NCBI RefSeq assembly: GCF_020567375.1
Contig: NZ_JAJBZM010000002.1
Location: forward strand, 712,779-776,778
DNA length: 64,000 bases
Origin: Janibacter melonis
GTDB lineage: Bacteria; Actinomycetota; Actinomycetes; Actinomycetales; Dermatophilaceae
Reading direction: 5' to 3'
Shown: piece after piece, positions 49,913 to 57,951 of the stretch
How positions within the stretch are numbered: the stretch's first letter is position 1
How the letters are laid out: each line of letters starts with the position of its first letter
Position numbers and translations under genes: made by a program
The notes under the pieces: model-generated
What the model was told of the DNA's origin: nothing
Database searches by the model: none
The model's input: only the letters and a program-made list of their open reading frames with translations

Positions 49913-50752
49913 GTGACGACCCCGGCCGAGCAGGAGCCGCCGGCCCCCTCGCGGGACCGGGGCTGGGTCGTCCTCGTCGCCCTCACCGTCATCGGGCTCG
50001 TCCTCGCCGTCCTCGCGACCCGCAGCGCCGGTCCGGGCCAGGGAGCGCAGCCGGTCGCCTCGACGTCCTCGTCGTCGTCGTCCACCTCGGCGGCCGGCCC
50101 GCCGGCGGGCGGCCCGACGGCGACCTCGGGCCCGAAGGGGGAGGACGTCCCCCCGGCCACCGCGTCGCCCACCCCCTCCGACCCCCGGGTCGTCGAGAGC
50201 GGCAACGGCCGTCTCGCCCCCGTCTCGGTGAGCGGGGCGGACCCCGGCGGCGACGGGCGCGTCGTGCGGTGGAGCCTGCAGGCCGAGCAGGGCCTCGGCG
50301 TCGACCTCGACGAGCTCGCCCGGGTCGTGCGCAGCACGCTCGTCGACCGGCGCGGCTGGCGGGGCGCCGACGGCATCCGCTTCGTCCACGTGCCGGCCTG
50401 GCGGGTCGCCCGTGGCGAGCCGGTGCAGATCCGGATCACCCTGGCCAGCCCGCAGACCACCGACCGGCTGTGCGCCCCGCTGCAGACCCGCGGCGAGGTG
50501 TCGTGCTGGCAGGGCGGCAGGGTCGTGCTCAACAGCCGTCGCTGGCTCACCGGCGCGCCCGCCTACCAGGGTCGTCTGGCCGACTACCGCACCTATCTCG
50601 TCAACCACGAGGTCGGCCACGGCCTGGGCTACGGCCACGAGGAGTGCGCTGGTGCCGGCCGCCGCGCCCCGGTGATGATGCAGCAGACCCTCGGCGTCGG
50701 TCGCTGCTGGTCGTGGCCCTACCCCGTCGGCGACGGCTCCGTGCTGCGCTGA
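49913..50752 (+). CDS. DUF3152 membrane-anchored metalloprotease-like protein
   Basis: A 279-residue protein with one N-terminal membrane anchor (about 17-35) and a Ser/Pro/Gly-rich outer linker (40-95). The globular domain has four Cys (187, 198, 245, 265), which could form disulfides outside the cell. The zinc signature HEVGHGLGYGH (His232, Glu233, His236, His242) is that of metzincin-like proteases and characterises DUF3152. Activity has to my knowledge not been shown. GTG 49913 is fixed by the leaderless -10. The MFS gene follows 17 bases later, with its own promoter. Confidence 0.88.
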   Translation: MTTPAEQEPPAPSRDRGWVVLVALTVIGLVLAVLATRSAGPGQGAQPVASTSSSSSSTSAAGPPAGGPTATSGPKGEDVPPATASPTPSDPRVVESGNGRLAPVSVSGADPGGDGRVVRWSLQAEQGLGVDLDELARVVRSTLVDRRGWRGADGIRFVHVPAWRVARGEPVQIRITLASPQTTDRLCAPLQTRGEVSCWQGGRVVLNSRRWLTGAPAYQGRLADYRTYLVNHEVGHGLGYGHEECAGAGRRAPVMMQQTLGVGRCWSWPYPVGDGSVLR

Positions 50753-50757
50753 GCGGC

Positions 50758-50763
50758 TAGCCT
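50758..50763 (+). promoter_or_regulatory. -10 element, leaderless GPH transporter gene
   Basis: TAGCCT, exactly 6 bases before ATG 50770; it begins 6 bases after the preceding stop codon. Confidence 0.5.
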
Positions 50764-50769
50764 GCCGCG

Positions 50770-52173
50770 ATGGGGGTGCGGGAGAGGCTCGGCTTCGCCG
50801 TCGCCGTGGCCGGGCAGAACCTCGTCTACACCTTCCTCGGGCTCTACCTGCTCGTCTACCTCTACGACACGGTCGGGCTCTCCGAGCGCGCGGTCGTCGT
50901 GCTCACGGCGACCATCGCCGCGATCCGCGTCTGGGACGCCGTCGACGACCTCCTCGTCGGCCTCGTCGTCGACCGCACCCGGACCCGGTGGGGCACCTAC
51001 CGGCCCTACGTGCTGCTCACCGCGCTCCCGGTCGCGCTGCTCACGTGGGCACTCTTCAGCGTGCCGGACATCGGCGAGGGTGCCCAGGTCGCCCTCGTCG
51101 CCGTCGTCTACCTGCTGTGGGGCATCGCCTACACGGCGTGCGACGTGCCGCTGTGGTCGCTCACCGCGGTCGTCGCGACCGACGACGAGAGCCGCAGCCG
51201 GCTCGTCGCGTGGGCCCGGGCGGCCGCGATGCTCGGTCTCGCGGTCGCGACCCTCGCAGGCGCCCCTCTCGCCCTCGCCCTGAGCGCCGGTCCCGAGGTC
51301 ACCGCGCAGGGGTGGAGCCGGGCCGCGCTGCTCATCGCCCTCGTCGGCATGGGCCTGTACTCCCTCGCCTTCTTCGCGACGACCGAGAGGGTCGCGCAGG
51401 ACCGGGCGCCGGTCCCCCTTCGCACCTCCGCCCGCCGCTATCTGCGCAACCGCCCGCTGCTCCTCGTCCTGCTCTCCGGGGTGCTCGGCTTCGGCCAGCT
51501 CGTCGTGCAGGTGGGCGGCGCGGTCGTCGCGAGCGTCGTCTTCGGCGGGGTCGAGGTCTTCACGACGCTCGGCGGGGCGCTCGTCGCCGGTGTCGTCGTC
51601 GGCGCCGCGCTCGCCCCCCGCGTGCTGCGGCGCTCGACCCGTCGACGCACCGCCCTGCTCGCCCTCGCGGCGATGTCGGCGACAGGCCTGGTCCTGCTCG
51701 CCGTCGGACCGGGCTCGCTGCCGCTCGTCGCCGCGCTCTTCGCGCTCGTCGGCCTGTGCAACGGCGTGCATGCCGTCACCCAGACCCTCCTCGTCGCCGA
51801 CACCTCCGACCTCGCCGAGATCCGCACCGGCGAGCGGGTCGACGGCGCCTCCTTCGCCGGGCTGACCTTCGTCACGAAGCTCGGGGGAGCTCTGGCCACC
51901 CTCGTCTTCGGCGTCGCGGTGAGCGCCGTCGGCTACGCGAAGGGGGTCGAGGTGACCGCCTCGATGCGCGAGGAGCTGTGGCGCTGGCTCACGCTCGTCC
52001 CCGCCCTGAGCAGCGCCGCCGCGATGCTGCCCCTCCTGCGCTACGACGTGCCGGAGGCCGACCTGCCTCGGCTGCTGCGCGCACGGCGTGCGGCCGACGG
52101 CGCGACGGCCCGGCCGCACGGCGGCGAGGGGGAGCGCGCCAGCGGGTCCGCGGAGTACGGTCCGGGACTGTGA
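50770..52173 (+). CDS. MFS transporter, GPH (glycoside-pentoside-hexuronide) type
   Basis: A 467-residue transporter with twelve predicted helices. LYDTVGLSERAVV, RVWDAVDDLLVGLVVDRTRTRWGTYRPY (in part; the D..D......D.....G..RP cation-symporter motif) and CDVPLWSLTAVVATDDESRSRL (in part) define the GPH family, which moves sugars with H+ or Na+. A polar tail of about 40 residues ends the protein. Its stop overlaps the GTG of the GAF-ANTAR regulator. No catabolic enzyme is next to it, so the substrate is unknown. Confidence 0.88.
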   Translation: MGVRERLGFAVAVAGQNLVYTFLGLYLLVYLYDTVGLSERAVVVLTATIAAIRVWDAVDDLLVGLVVDRTRTRWGTYRPYVLLTALPVALLTWALFSVPDIGEGAQVALVAVVYLLWGIAYTACDVPLWSLTAVVATDDESRSRLVAWARAAAMLGLAVATLAGAPLALALSAGPEVTAQGWSRAALLIALVGMGLYSLAFFATTERVAQDRAPVPLRTSARRYLRNRPLLLVLLSGVLGFGQLVVQVGGAVVASVVFGGVEVFTTLGGALVAGVVVGAALAPRVLRRSTRRRTALLALAAMSATGLVLLAVGPGSLPLVAALFALVGLCNGVHAVTQTLLVADTSDLAEIRTGERVDGASFAGLTFVTKLGGALATLVFGVAVSAVGYAKGVEVTASMREELWRWLTLVPALSSAAAMLPLLRYDVPEADLPRLLRARRAADGATARPHGGEGERASGSAEYGPGL

Positions 52174-52889
52174 GCGAGATGCAGACCCAGACGGCGAGCG
52201 CCGACGCCCCGCTCGTCGAGCGCGTCGGAGCGGTGCTGCGCACCCTCGACGACCTCCAGGAGTACCTGAGCGGCGTCGTCCACACGGTGCGCGCGGCGAT
52301 CCCCGGGTGCGACGCCGTCGGCGTGACCGTCGTGTGCGGGGAGCGACCCTTCACCGCCGCCTACACGACCGCCATGACCCTGCAGATCGACGCGGTGCAG
52401 TACTCGCTCGACGAGGGCCCGTGCCTCGAGGCCCACGACACGATGACCTCGGTGCGGGCCGACCTCGACGAGGCCGCCGAGCGCTGGCCGCGCTTCGTCG
52501 CCGCGATCGAGCCCACCCCGACCCGCGGGCTCGTCGCCTACCCGCTCCTCGTCGACGGCGAGTCCTACGGCGCGCTCAACCTCTACGCCTCGAGCGTGTC
52601 GGCCGTGGCGCACGCCGACGACTCCGTGCTGCGCGCGACGGCGGGGCGCATCGCCGAGGTCGTCGCCTCCGGCATCGCGCTGGCCGAGGCCACCGAGCTC
52701 GTCGGCCAGCTCGAGCAGGCCGTCGCCTCGCGGGCGGTCATCGAGCAGGCGAAGGGGATCCTCATGGGCCGCCACGGGGTCGACGAGGCACGGGCCTTCG
52801 ACCTGCTGCGCGAGCAGTCGTCGCGCACGAACGTCAAGCTCCGCGAGATCGCCGCATCCGTCGTCGCCGCCACGAGCGGCCGGTCCTGA
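52170..52889 (+). CDS. GAF-ANTAR transcription antitermination regulator
   Basis: A 239-residue regulator. Residues about 15-170 form a GAF sensor (VGVTVVCGERPFTAAY, YSLDEGPCLEAH, GLVAYPLLVDGESYGALNLYA in part). Residues about 185-233 form an ANTAR RNA-binding domain: ASRAVIEQAKGILMGRHGVD, then AFDLLREQSSRTNVKLREIA (in part). ANTAR proteins bind paired hexaloop hairpins in leader RNAs and prevent termination. GTG 52170 overlaps the transporter stop. TACGGT at 52156-52161 could also give a short or leaderless transcript; ATG 52179 is an alternative start. Confidence 0.9.
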   Translation: MSEMQTQTASADAPLVERVGAVLRTLDDLQEYLSGVVHTVRAAIPGCDAVGVTVVCGERPFTAAYTTAMTLQIDAVQYSLDEGPCLEAHDTMTSVRADLDEAAERWPRFVAAIEPTPTRGLVAYPLLVDGESYGALNLYASSVSAVAHADDSVLRATAGRIAEVVASGIALAEATELVGQLEQAVASRAVIEQAKGILMGRHGVDEARAFDLLREQSSRTNVKLREIAASVVAATSGRS

Positions 52890-52936
52890 CGCCGGTACAT
52901 CCTTTCGGGTAGTCGCGCGAGGGCCCTCGTCCTTCG

Positions 52937-52942
52937 TATGCT
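52937..52942 (+). promoter_or_regulatory. Candidate -10 element for the gene at 53050
   Basis: TATGCT in the 160-base gap after the GAF-ANTAR gene. It would give a leader of about 100 bases before GTG 53050, one of the longer leaders in the window. Confidence 0.3.
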
Positions 52943-52963
52943 CTCCCTGCCCTGAAGCCAACC

Positions 52964-52984
52964 GGGGATCGCGCGAGCGTCCCC
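52964..52984 (+). ncRNA. Leader hairpin with GNRA-type loop
   Basis: GGGGA (52964-52968) pairs with TCCCC (52980-52984), and CGC (52970-52972) with GCG (52977-52979), leaving T52969 bulged and a GCGA tetraloop. The hairpin lies in the leader of the gene at 53050, right after an ANTAR gene. The loop is not the A-x-x-G-x-x hexaloop expected of an ANTAR target, so that link is weak. Confidence 0.25.
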
Positions 52985-53049
52985 GTCGGTCCTGCCCTCG
53001 GCACCCCCGGTCGGCCCTCGCGACGGTCCCGCGAAGGAGAGCCGCACCG

Positions 53050-53586
53050 GTGTCGATCACCTGGGAGTCGCGACGCGCCCGTCGCGCCGAGCCGACGCTG
53101 CTGTGGGTCGTCGACCCGAGCAGCCCGGTCACCCGCGCCGACCTCGGGGTCGTGCGCGACATCGCCCACGCCGTCCAGGGCCAGCTGCCCGTCGAGGTCG
53201 TCGTCACCGGCGAGGACGAGCGCGCCGCCGCGGCGAGCACCGCCGTCCTCGCCCTCCTCGCGACGAGCCCGGAGCACCCCGTGCGCGTCGTCGAGGACGT
53301 GTGCCGCGCGCACCTCGACGACGCCCTCGACCTCGCCGACCACGGCGTCGTCGCCCAGCTCGCCGACCGCCGCGGTCTCGACGCCGAGGCCGTGCGCGTC
53401 CTCGTCGGCTCGGACGCCGTCGCGGGCATGGCCGCCGAGGACCGCGACATCGCCCGCTGCCTCGGCGACCCGGCCGACCACGCCCTGTACTACCTCGCCG
53501 GCCGTGACATCCATCGACTCCCCGGTCCGGGCAGCTCGGCACGCGAGCTGTACGCAGCCCTGCGACAGGTGCACCCGGCGGGCTGA
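53050..53586 (+). CDS. Conserved hypothetical protein
   Basis: A 178-residue soluble protein I cannot place in a family. It looks like an alternating alpha/beta fold (TLLWVVDPSSPVTRADLG, PVEVVVTGEDERAAAA, VRVLVGSDAVAGMAAEDRD), with a C-terminal segment PADHALYYLAGRDIHRLPGPG. No signal peptide, membrane helix or known cofactor motif. AAGGAG at 53033-53038 lies about 11 bases before the GTG. Codon use matches neighbours. Confidence 0.7.
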   Translation: MSITWESRRARRAEPTLLWVVDPSSPVTRADLGVVRDIAHAVQGQLPVEVVVTGEDERAAAASTAVLALLATSPEHPVRVVEDVCRAHLDDALDLADHGVVAQLADRRGLDAEAVRVLVGSDAVAGMAAEDRDIARCLGDPADHALYYLAGRDIHRLPGPGSSARELYAALRQVHPAG

Positions 53587-53606
53587 CCCCCTTCGCCGCC
53601 CGCGGC

Positions 53607-53612
53607 TAGGGT
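53607..53612 (+). promoter_or_regulatory. -10 element, leaderless App1-like gene
   Basis: TAGGGT, exactly 6 bases before ATG 53619. A CCCCCTTCG copy lies just upstream. Confidence 0.55.
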
Positions 53613-53618
53613 GACGCC

Positions 53619-54695
53619 ATGGCGCGCCCGCACACCGCCGCCCTCCTCGAGGACGCGTGGCACCGACAGCTCGCCGGCGTCATGCGCCGCCGCGGCTGGG
53701 GCACCCGGGTGCTCGCCTTCACCGGGTACGGGTCGACCTCGTCGGTGCGCATCCTCGGGCGCGTCCTCATGACCCGCCGCCCCTACGCGCCGGCGGCCGC
53801 CGACGCGGGCGCGACCTGGCTCGAGCTGCGCAACGCCGACGTCGAGCGACGCGGGTGGCGCGCCTTCTTCACCACCCCGGCGATCGGCGAGCCGGTCACC
53901 GTGCACGTCGGCGACCGCGAGGTGCGCGCCCGGGCCGACCGCTCGGGCCTGCTCGACCTCACCGTCACCGGGCACGGTCTCGAGCCGGGCTGGCACGAGG
54001 TGCGCCTGGAGTCGCCGCGGGCGGCCGAGACGACCGCCTCGGTCTTCGTCGTCGCGCCCGAGACGACGATGGGTCTCGTCAGCGACATCGACGACACGAT
54101 CATCACGACGACGATGCCCCGGCCCTTCATCGCCGCGTACAACACCTTCTTCCGGCACGAGGGCTCGCGCCGACCGGTGCGCGGCATGGCGACGATGTAC
54201 CGCTCGCTGCTCGAGGAGCACCCCGGTGCCCCGGTCGTCTACGTCTCGACGGGGGCGTGGAACGCCGTGCCCCAGCTCACCCGCTTCATGCGCCGCGGCG
54301 GCTTCCCGCCCGGGCCGCTGCTCATGACCGACTGGGGCCCGACGAACACCGGCTGGTTCCGCTCCGGGCAGGACCACAAGCGGGCCTGCCTGCACCGCCT
54401 GGCCCGGGACCTGCCGCAGGTGCGGTGGGTGCTCGTCGGCGACGACGGGCAGCACGACCCGAGCATCTACGGCGCCTTCGCCGAGCAGCGCCCCGACCGC
54501 GTCCGGGCGATCTGCATCCGGGTGCTCACCGCGACCGAGCAGATGCTCTCGCACTTCACCCCCGTGGCGACCGACGACTTCGAGCAGCACGTCGGCGTCG
54601 ACCTGCCCGTCGTGCGCGCGCCCGACGGCTTCGCGATGGCGCCGGTGCTGCGACGCGCCATCGCCGCCGGCCAGGAGAGGACCGCTGATGCCTGA
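53619..54695 (+). CDS. App1-family (DUF2183) phosphatidate phosphatase-like protein
   Basis: A 358-residue protein. The catalytic HAD-type motif DIDDT (Asp156-Ile-Asp158-Asp159-Thr160) lies in VSDIDDTIITT. VYVSTGAWN and GPLLMTDWGPTNTGWF, then WVLVGDDGQHDPSIYGAF, match the DUF2183 domain of yeast App1, a phosphatidate phosphatase. The N-terminal 150 residues form the strand-rich region common to bacterial members. The leaderless promoter fixes the start, and the 3' end overlaps the glycosylase gene by 8 bases. Confidence 0.9.
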   Translation: MARPHTAALLEDAWHRQLAGVMRRRGWGTRVLAFTGYGSTSSVRILGRVLMTRRPYAPAAADAGATWLELRNADVERRGWRAFFTTPAIGEPVTVHVGDREVRARADRSGLLDLTVTGHGLEPGWHEVRLESPRAAETTASVFVVAPETTMGLVSDIDDTIITTTMPRPFIAAYNTFFRHEGSRRPVRGMATMYRSLLEEHPGAPVVYVSTGAWNAVPQLTRFMRRGGFPPGPLLMTDWGPTNTGWFRSGQDHKRACLHRLARDLPQVRWVLVGDDGQHDPSIYGAFAEQRPDRVRAICIRVLTATEQMLSHFTPVATDDFEQHVGVDLPVVRAPDGFAMAPVLRRAIAAGQERTADA

Positions 54696-55548
54696 GCTGC
54701 CCGAGGTCACCGGCCTCGTCGACTTCCTCGCCCACCGCCTCGACGGCCTGGCCGTCGACAGCCTCGAGCTCGCCTCCATCACGGTGCTCAAGACCTACGA
54801 CCCGCCGCCCCAGGCGCTCGCCGGGCTGCCGGTCGACGCCGTGCGACGGCACGGCAAGTTCGTCGACCTCGACTGCGACGGCACGCATCTCGTCTTCCAC
54901 CTCGCGAAGGCGGGCTGGTTGCGCTGGTACGAGGAGGCGCCCGCGGCGACGGCCCGCCCGGGCAAGGGGCCGATCGCGCTGCGCGTGCGCTTCTCCGACG
55001 GGTCGGGCTTCGACCTCACCGAGGCCGGCACCCGCAAGTCGCTCGCCGCGTACGTCGTGAGCGACCCGGCCCAGGTGCCGGGTGTCGCCGCGCTCGGGCC
55101 CGACCCGATGACGACGGACTTCACCCGTGAGCGCTTCGGCGAGGTCGTCCGGGCGCAGAAGGGCCAGATCAAGGGCGTGCTGCGCGACCAGCGGGTCATC
55201 GCGGGCATCGGCAACGCCTACTCCGACGAGATCCTCCACGCGGCGCGGCTCTCCCCCTTCGCCCTCGTCTCCTCGCTCGACGACGACGACCTCGACCTGC
55301 TCTACGACGCGATGCGCCACGTCCTCGCCGAGGCCGTCGAGGCGGCGTCGGGCAAGCCGGCCGCCGAGCTCAAGGACGCGAAGCGGGCCGGGATGCGCGT
55401 GCACGGCCGGACCGGTGAGACCTGCCCGGTGTGCGGCGACGTCGTGCGCGAGGTGAGCTTCGCCGACCGCTCGCTGCAGTACTGCGCGACCTGCCAGACC
55501 GGCGGCAAGCCGCTCGCCGACCGCCGCAGCAGCAAGTTCCTCAAGTAG
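54688..55548 (+). CDS. Fpg/Nei-family DNA glycosylase
   Basis: A 286-residue bifunctional DNA glycosylase for oxidised bases. The N-terminus MPELPEV provides the catalytic Pro2 and Glu3. HGKFVDLDC has the beta-elimination Lys, and GIGNAYSDEILHAARLSP (about 170-187) is the helix-two-turns-helix. The C-terminal zinc finger has CPVC (about 246) and CATC (about 267) pairs. The finger-loop sequence does not decide between Fpg (8-oxoguanine) and Nei (pyrimidines). Coupled to the App1-like gene. The 3' end overlaps the regulator gene on the other strand by 8 bases. Confidence 0.93.
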   Translation: MPELPEVTGLVDFLAHRLDGLAVDSLELASITVLKTYDPPPQALAGLPVDAVRRHGKFVDLDCDGTHLVFHLAKAGWLRWYEEAPAATARPGKGPIALRVRFSDGSGFDLTEAGTRKSLAAYVVSDPAQVPGVAALGPDPMTTDFTRERFGEVVRAQKGQIKGVLRDQRVIAGIGNAYSDEILHAARLSPFALVSSLDDDDLDLLYDAMRHVLAEAVEAASGKPAAELKDAKRAGMRVHGRTGETCPVCGDVVREVSFADRSLQYCATCQTGGKPLADRRSSKFLK

Positions 55549-56470
55549 TCAGCAGCGCCTGCGCGAGCGCGCGGTCGCACACGAGCGCCTCGGGGAAGCC
55601 GGCGGCGACGGCGGCGCGCACGACCTGCGCCTTCTCCGCGCCCGCCGCGAGCAGGACGACGTGGGGGATGCGCTCGAGGTCGCGCAGCGAGAGGGTGACG
55701 AGCCGGTCGTAGGTCGCGCTCGCGACGGCGCGGCCCTGCGCGTCGAGGAGCACGCCGGCGACCTCGCCCACGACGCCCTGCCGGGCGGCCTGGCGCCGGG
55801 CGGTCGCCGAGATCGCGTCGTGGACCGTCGAGGAGCCCTCCTGCCAGGCCCCGGCGGCGACGAGCGCGTGGGTGACGCGGCGCAGCTGCGCGCGCGCCGC
55901 CCGGACCTCGGGCTGACGGGCGAAGGTCGCCGCGGCCTCGGCGTCCTCGGCGACGAAGGGGGCGAAGAAGAGCGTCGAGCGGCCCCCGCTCACCCGGGCG
56001 ACGGCGCGCGCGATGGCGACCGCGCTCGTGTCGATCCCGGGCGACTGGTGGGCGCCGGTGAGCTGGACGACGTCGACGACCGGCAGGTCGTGGACCTGCT
56101 CGACCATGCGGGCGATGGTCCGCGACCACGGCAGCCCGAGCACGTCGCCGTCGGAGAGCAGCTGGGGGAGCAGGTCGGCCGCGGCGAGCGCGACGTCGCC
56201 GGTCGCGACGACCGCGCGCTGCAGGCCGAGCTCGGAGCGCAGCCGCTCGGAGAGCTCGAGGTCGACGCACGAGTCGTCGTCGATCTGGATGCGCACGATC
56301 CCGTGCTGCCGGGCGAGCTCGATGAGCCGGGCGACCTTGAAGCGCGAGACCCCGAGCGCCTCGGCGATGTCGGTCTTGCTGCGGTCCTCGAGGTAGTGCA
56401 TCCGGGCAGCGGCGACGCACGAGGCCCGCTCCGCGGGGCTCAGCGGCTCCAGCGCGCTCCCGGTTGACAC
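55541..56470 (-). CDS. SorC/DeoR-type sugar-binding transcriptional regulator
   Basis: A 309-residue regulator. The N-terminal helix-turn-helix is in AARMHYLEDRSKTDIAEALGV (in part) and SRFKVARLIELARQHG. The rest is the SorC sugar-phosphate-binding domain: LPWSRTIARM, VVQLTGAH, VSGGRSTLFFAPFVAED, with a late DATYD-like ASATYDR block. It very likely controls the divergent polyol operon, with sorbitol, mannitol or a phosphate derivative as effector. I chose GTG 56470 because TACCGT lies exactly 6 bases upstream; the TTG at 56488 would overlap that hexamer. Confidence 0.9.
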   Translation of the reverse strand: MSTGSALEPLSPAERASCVAAARMHYLEDRSKTDIAEALGVSRFKVARLIELARQHGIVRIQIDDDSCVDLELSERLRSELGLQRAVVATGDVALAAADLLPQLLSDGDVLGLPWSRTIARMVEQVHDLPVVDVVQLTGAHQSPGIDTSAVAIARAVARVSGGRSTLFFAPFVAEDAEAAATFARQPEVRAARAQLRRVTHALVAAGAWQEGSSTVHDAISATARRQAARQGVVGEVAGVLLDAQGRAVASATYDRLVTLSLRDLERIPHVVLLAAGAEKAQVVRAAVAAGFPEALVCDRALAQALLTT

Positions 56471-56476
56471 GGATGC

Positions 56477-56482
56477 ACGGTA
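56477..56482 (-). promoter_or_regulatory. -10 element, leaderless regulator gene
   Basis: TACCGT on the minus strand, 6 bases from the GTG, adjacent to the operator palindrome. Confidence 0.5.
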
Positions 56483-56490
56483 CTCCAATA

Positions 56491-56521
56491 CTCATCTGAG
56501 CACCACGGCTGCTCAGATGAG
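56491..56521. promoter_or_regulatory. Candidate operator of the polyol regulator
   Basis: Perfect 12-base inverted repeat CTCATCTGAGCA (56491-56502) and TGCTCAGATGAG (56510-56521) with a 7-base spacer. It lies between the divergent regulator and transporter genes, 8 bases upstream of the regulator -10 and 68 bases before the transporter start. The TGAGCA-N7-TGCTCA core has the symmetry expected of a dimeric helix-turn-helix repressor. Confidence 0.8.
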
Positions 56522-56589
56522 CGTCCCGCGCTCGACGGAGAGCGCCACGAGGGGCCATCGGGCCGGACCCGCCACGACGGAGGACTGAC

Positions 56590-57951
56590 GTGTCGCACAA
56601 GAGATCTCGGACGATCGGGGCCACGCTCTCGGTCCTCCTCGTCGGTGGCTGCACCGCCGGATGGGGAGGTGGGGCCGGCGAGGGCGGGCAGGACAGCATC
56701 AACGTCCTCATGGTCAACAACCCCCAGATGGTCGACCTGCAGAACCTCACCGAGGAGTACTTCACCAAGGAGACGGGGATCAAGGTCAACTACACCGTCC
56801 TGCCGGAGAACGACGTCCGCGGCAAGATCAGCCAGGAGTTCTCCAGCCAGGCCGGGCAGTACGACGTCGCCTCGCTGAGCAACTTCGAGGTGCCGATCTA
56901 CGCCAAGGCCGGGTGGATCGCCCCGCTCGACGAGTACATCGACGCCGACCCCGACTTCGACCAGGACGACATCCTCGAGTCGATGGCGACGTCGTTGTCC
57001 TCCGACGGGTCGATCTACGCCGAGCCCTTCTACGGCGAGAGCTCCTTCCTCATGTACCGCAAGGACGTGCTCTCCAAGCACGGGGTGTCGATGCCGGCCA
57101 ACCCCACGTGGGACGAGGTCGCCGAGGCGGCCGCGGCGGTCGACGACAAGGAGCCGGGCATGGACGGCATCTGCCTGCGCGGCCTGCCCGGGTGGGGCCA
57201 GGTCTTCGCCCCCCTGACGACCGTCGTCAACACCTACGGCGGCACGTGGTTCGAGGAGGACTGGACGGCGAAGGTCAACTCCCCGGAGTTCACCGCGGCC
57301 GTGCAGTTCTACGTGGACCTCGTGCGCGATCACGGGCAGACCGGCGCCGCGCAGTCCGGCTTCGCCGAGTGCCTCAACAGCCTCGTCCAGGGGCAGACCG
57401 CGATGTGGTACGACGCCACCTCCGCCGCCGGCTCGATCGAGGCCGAGGACTCGCCGAACAAGGGCAAGTTCGGCTACGCCGCCGCGCCGGTCAAGGAGAC
57501 GAAGAGCTCGGGCTGGCTCTACACGTGGGCCTGGTCGATGCAGTCGGCGAGCACGCGCAAGGACGCCGCCTGGGAGTTCATCTCCTGGGCGAGCAGCAAG
57601 GAGTTCGAGGAGACGGTCGGCACGGAGATCGGCTGGGCCAACGTGCCCTCCGGCAAGCGCCGCTCGACCTACGAGAACAAGGACTACCTCAAGGTCGCGG
57701 GAGCCTTCGCCGAGCCGACGCTCAAGGCGATCGAGTCCGCCGACCCGGAGAACCCCGGGCTCCAGCCGCGGCCCGCGCCGGGCATCCAGTTCGTCGACAT
57801 CCCCGAGTTCCCGATCCTCGGGACCCAGGTGAGCCAGGAGATCAGCTCGGCGATCGCCGGCAAGCAGACGGTGCCCGAGGCTCTCGCCAACGGGCAGGTC
57901 CTCGCGGAGGACGTCAGCACGAAGTACCAGAGACGCGAGGAGGGGCAGTGA
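56590..57951 (+). CDS. smoE: Polyol ABC transporter substrate-binding lipoprotein (SmoE-like)
   Basis: A 453-residue binding protein. A lipoprotein signal with lipobox LVGGC puts the lipidated Cys at 21. The mature protein follows the sorbitol/mannitol-binding group (NVLMVNNPQMVDLQNLTEEY in part, ENDVRGKISQEFSSQAGQYD, PFYGESSFLMYRKDVL, FISWASSKEF). It captures hexitols outside the cell and delivers them to the two permeases. The GTG start has GGAGGA upstream. First gene of the operon behind the operator; its stop overlaps the next start. Confidence 0.88.
   Translation: MSHKRSRTIGATLSVLLVGGCTAGWGGGAGEGGQDSINVLMVNNPQMVDLQNLTEEYFTKETGIKVNYTVLPENDVRGKISQEFSSQAGQYDVASLSNFEVPIYAKAGWIAPLDEYIDADPDFDQDDILESMATSLSSDGSIYAEPFYGESSFLMYRKDVLSKHGVSMPANPTWDEVAEAAAAVDDKEPGMDGICLRGLPGWGQVFAPLTTVVNTYGGTWFEEDWTAKVNSPEFTAAVQFYVDLVRDHGQTGAAQSGFAECLNSLVQGQTAMWYDATSAAGSIEAEDSPNKGKFGYAAAPVKETKSSGWLYTWAWSMQSASTRKDAAWEFISWASSKEFEETVGTEIGWANVPSGKRRSTYENKDYLKVAGAFAEPTLKAIESADPENPGLQPRPAPGIQFVDIPEFPILGTQVSQEISSAIAGKQTVPEALANGQVLAEDVSTKYQRREEGQ

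Noticed and set aside
52890-53049. Sigma-B-type promoter around CGGGTAG
   Set aside because: The GGGTA-like -10 has no GTTT-type -35 at the right distance.
53050-53586. Assignment of the 178-residue protein as an eRF1-like or universal stress protein
   Set aside because: The alternating fold is suggestive but no ATP-binding or GGQ-like motif is present.
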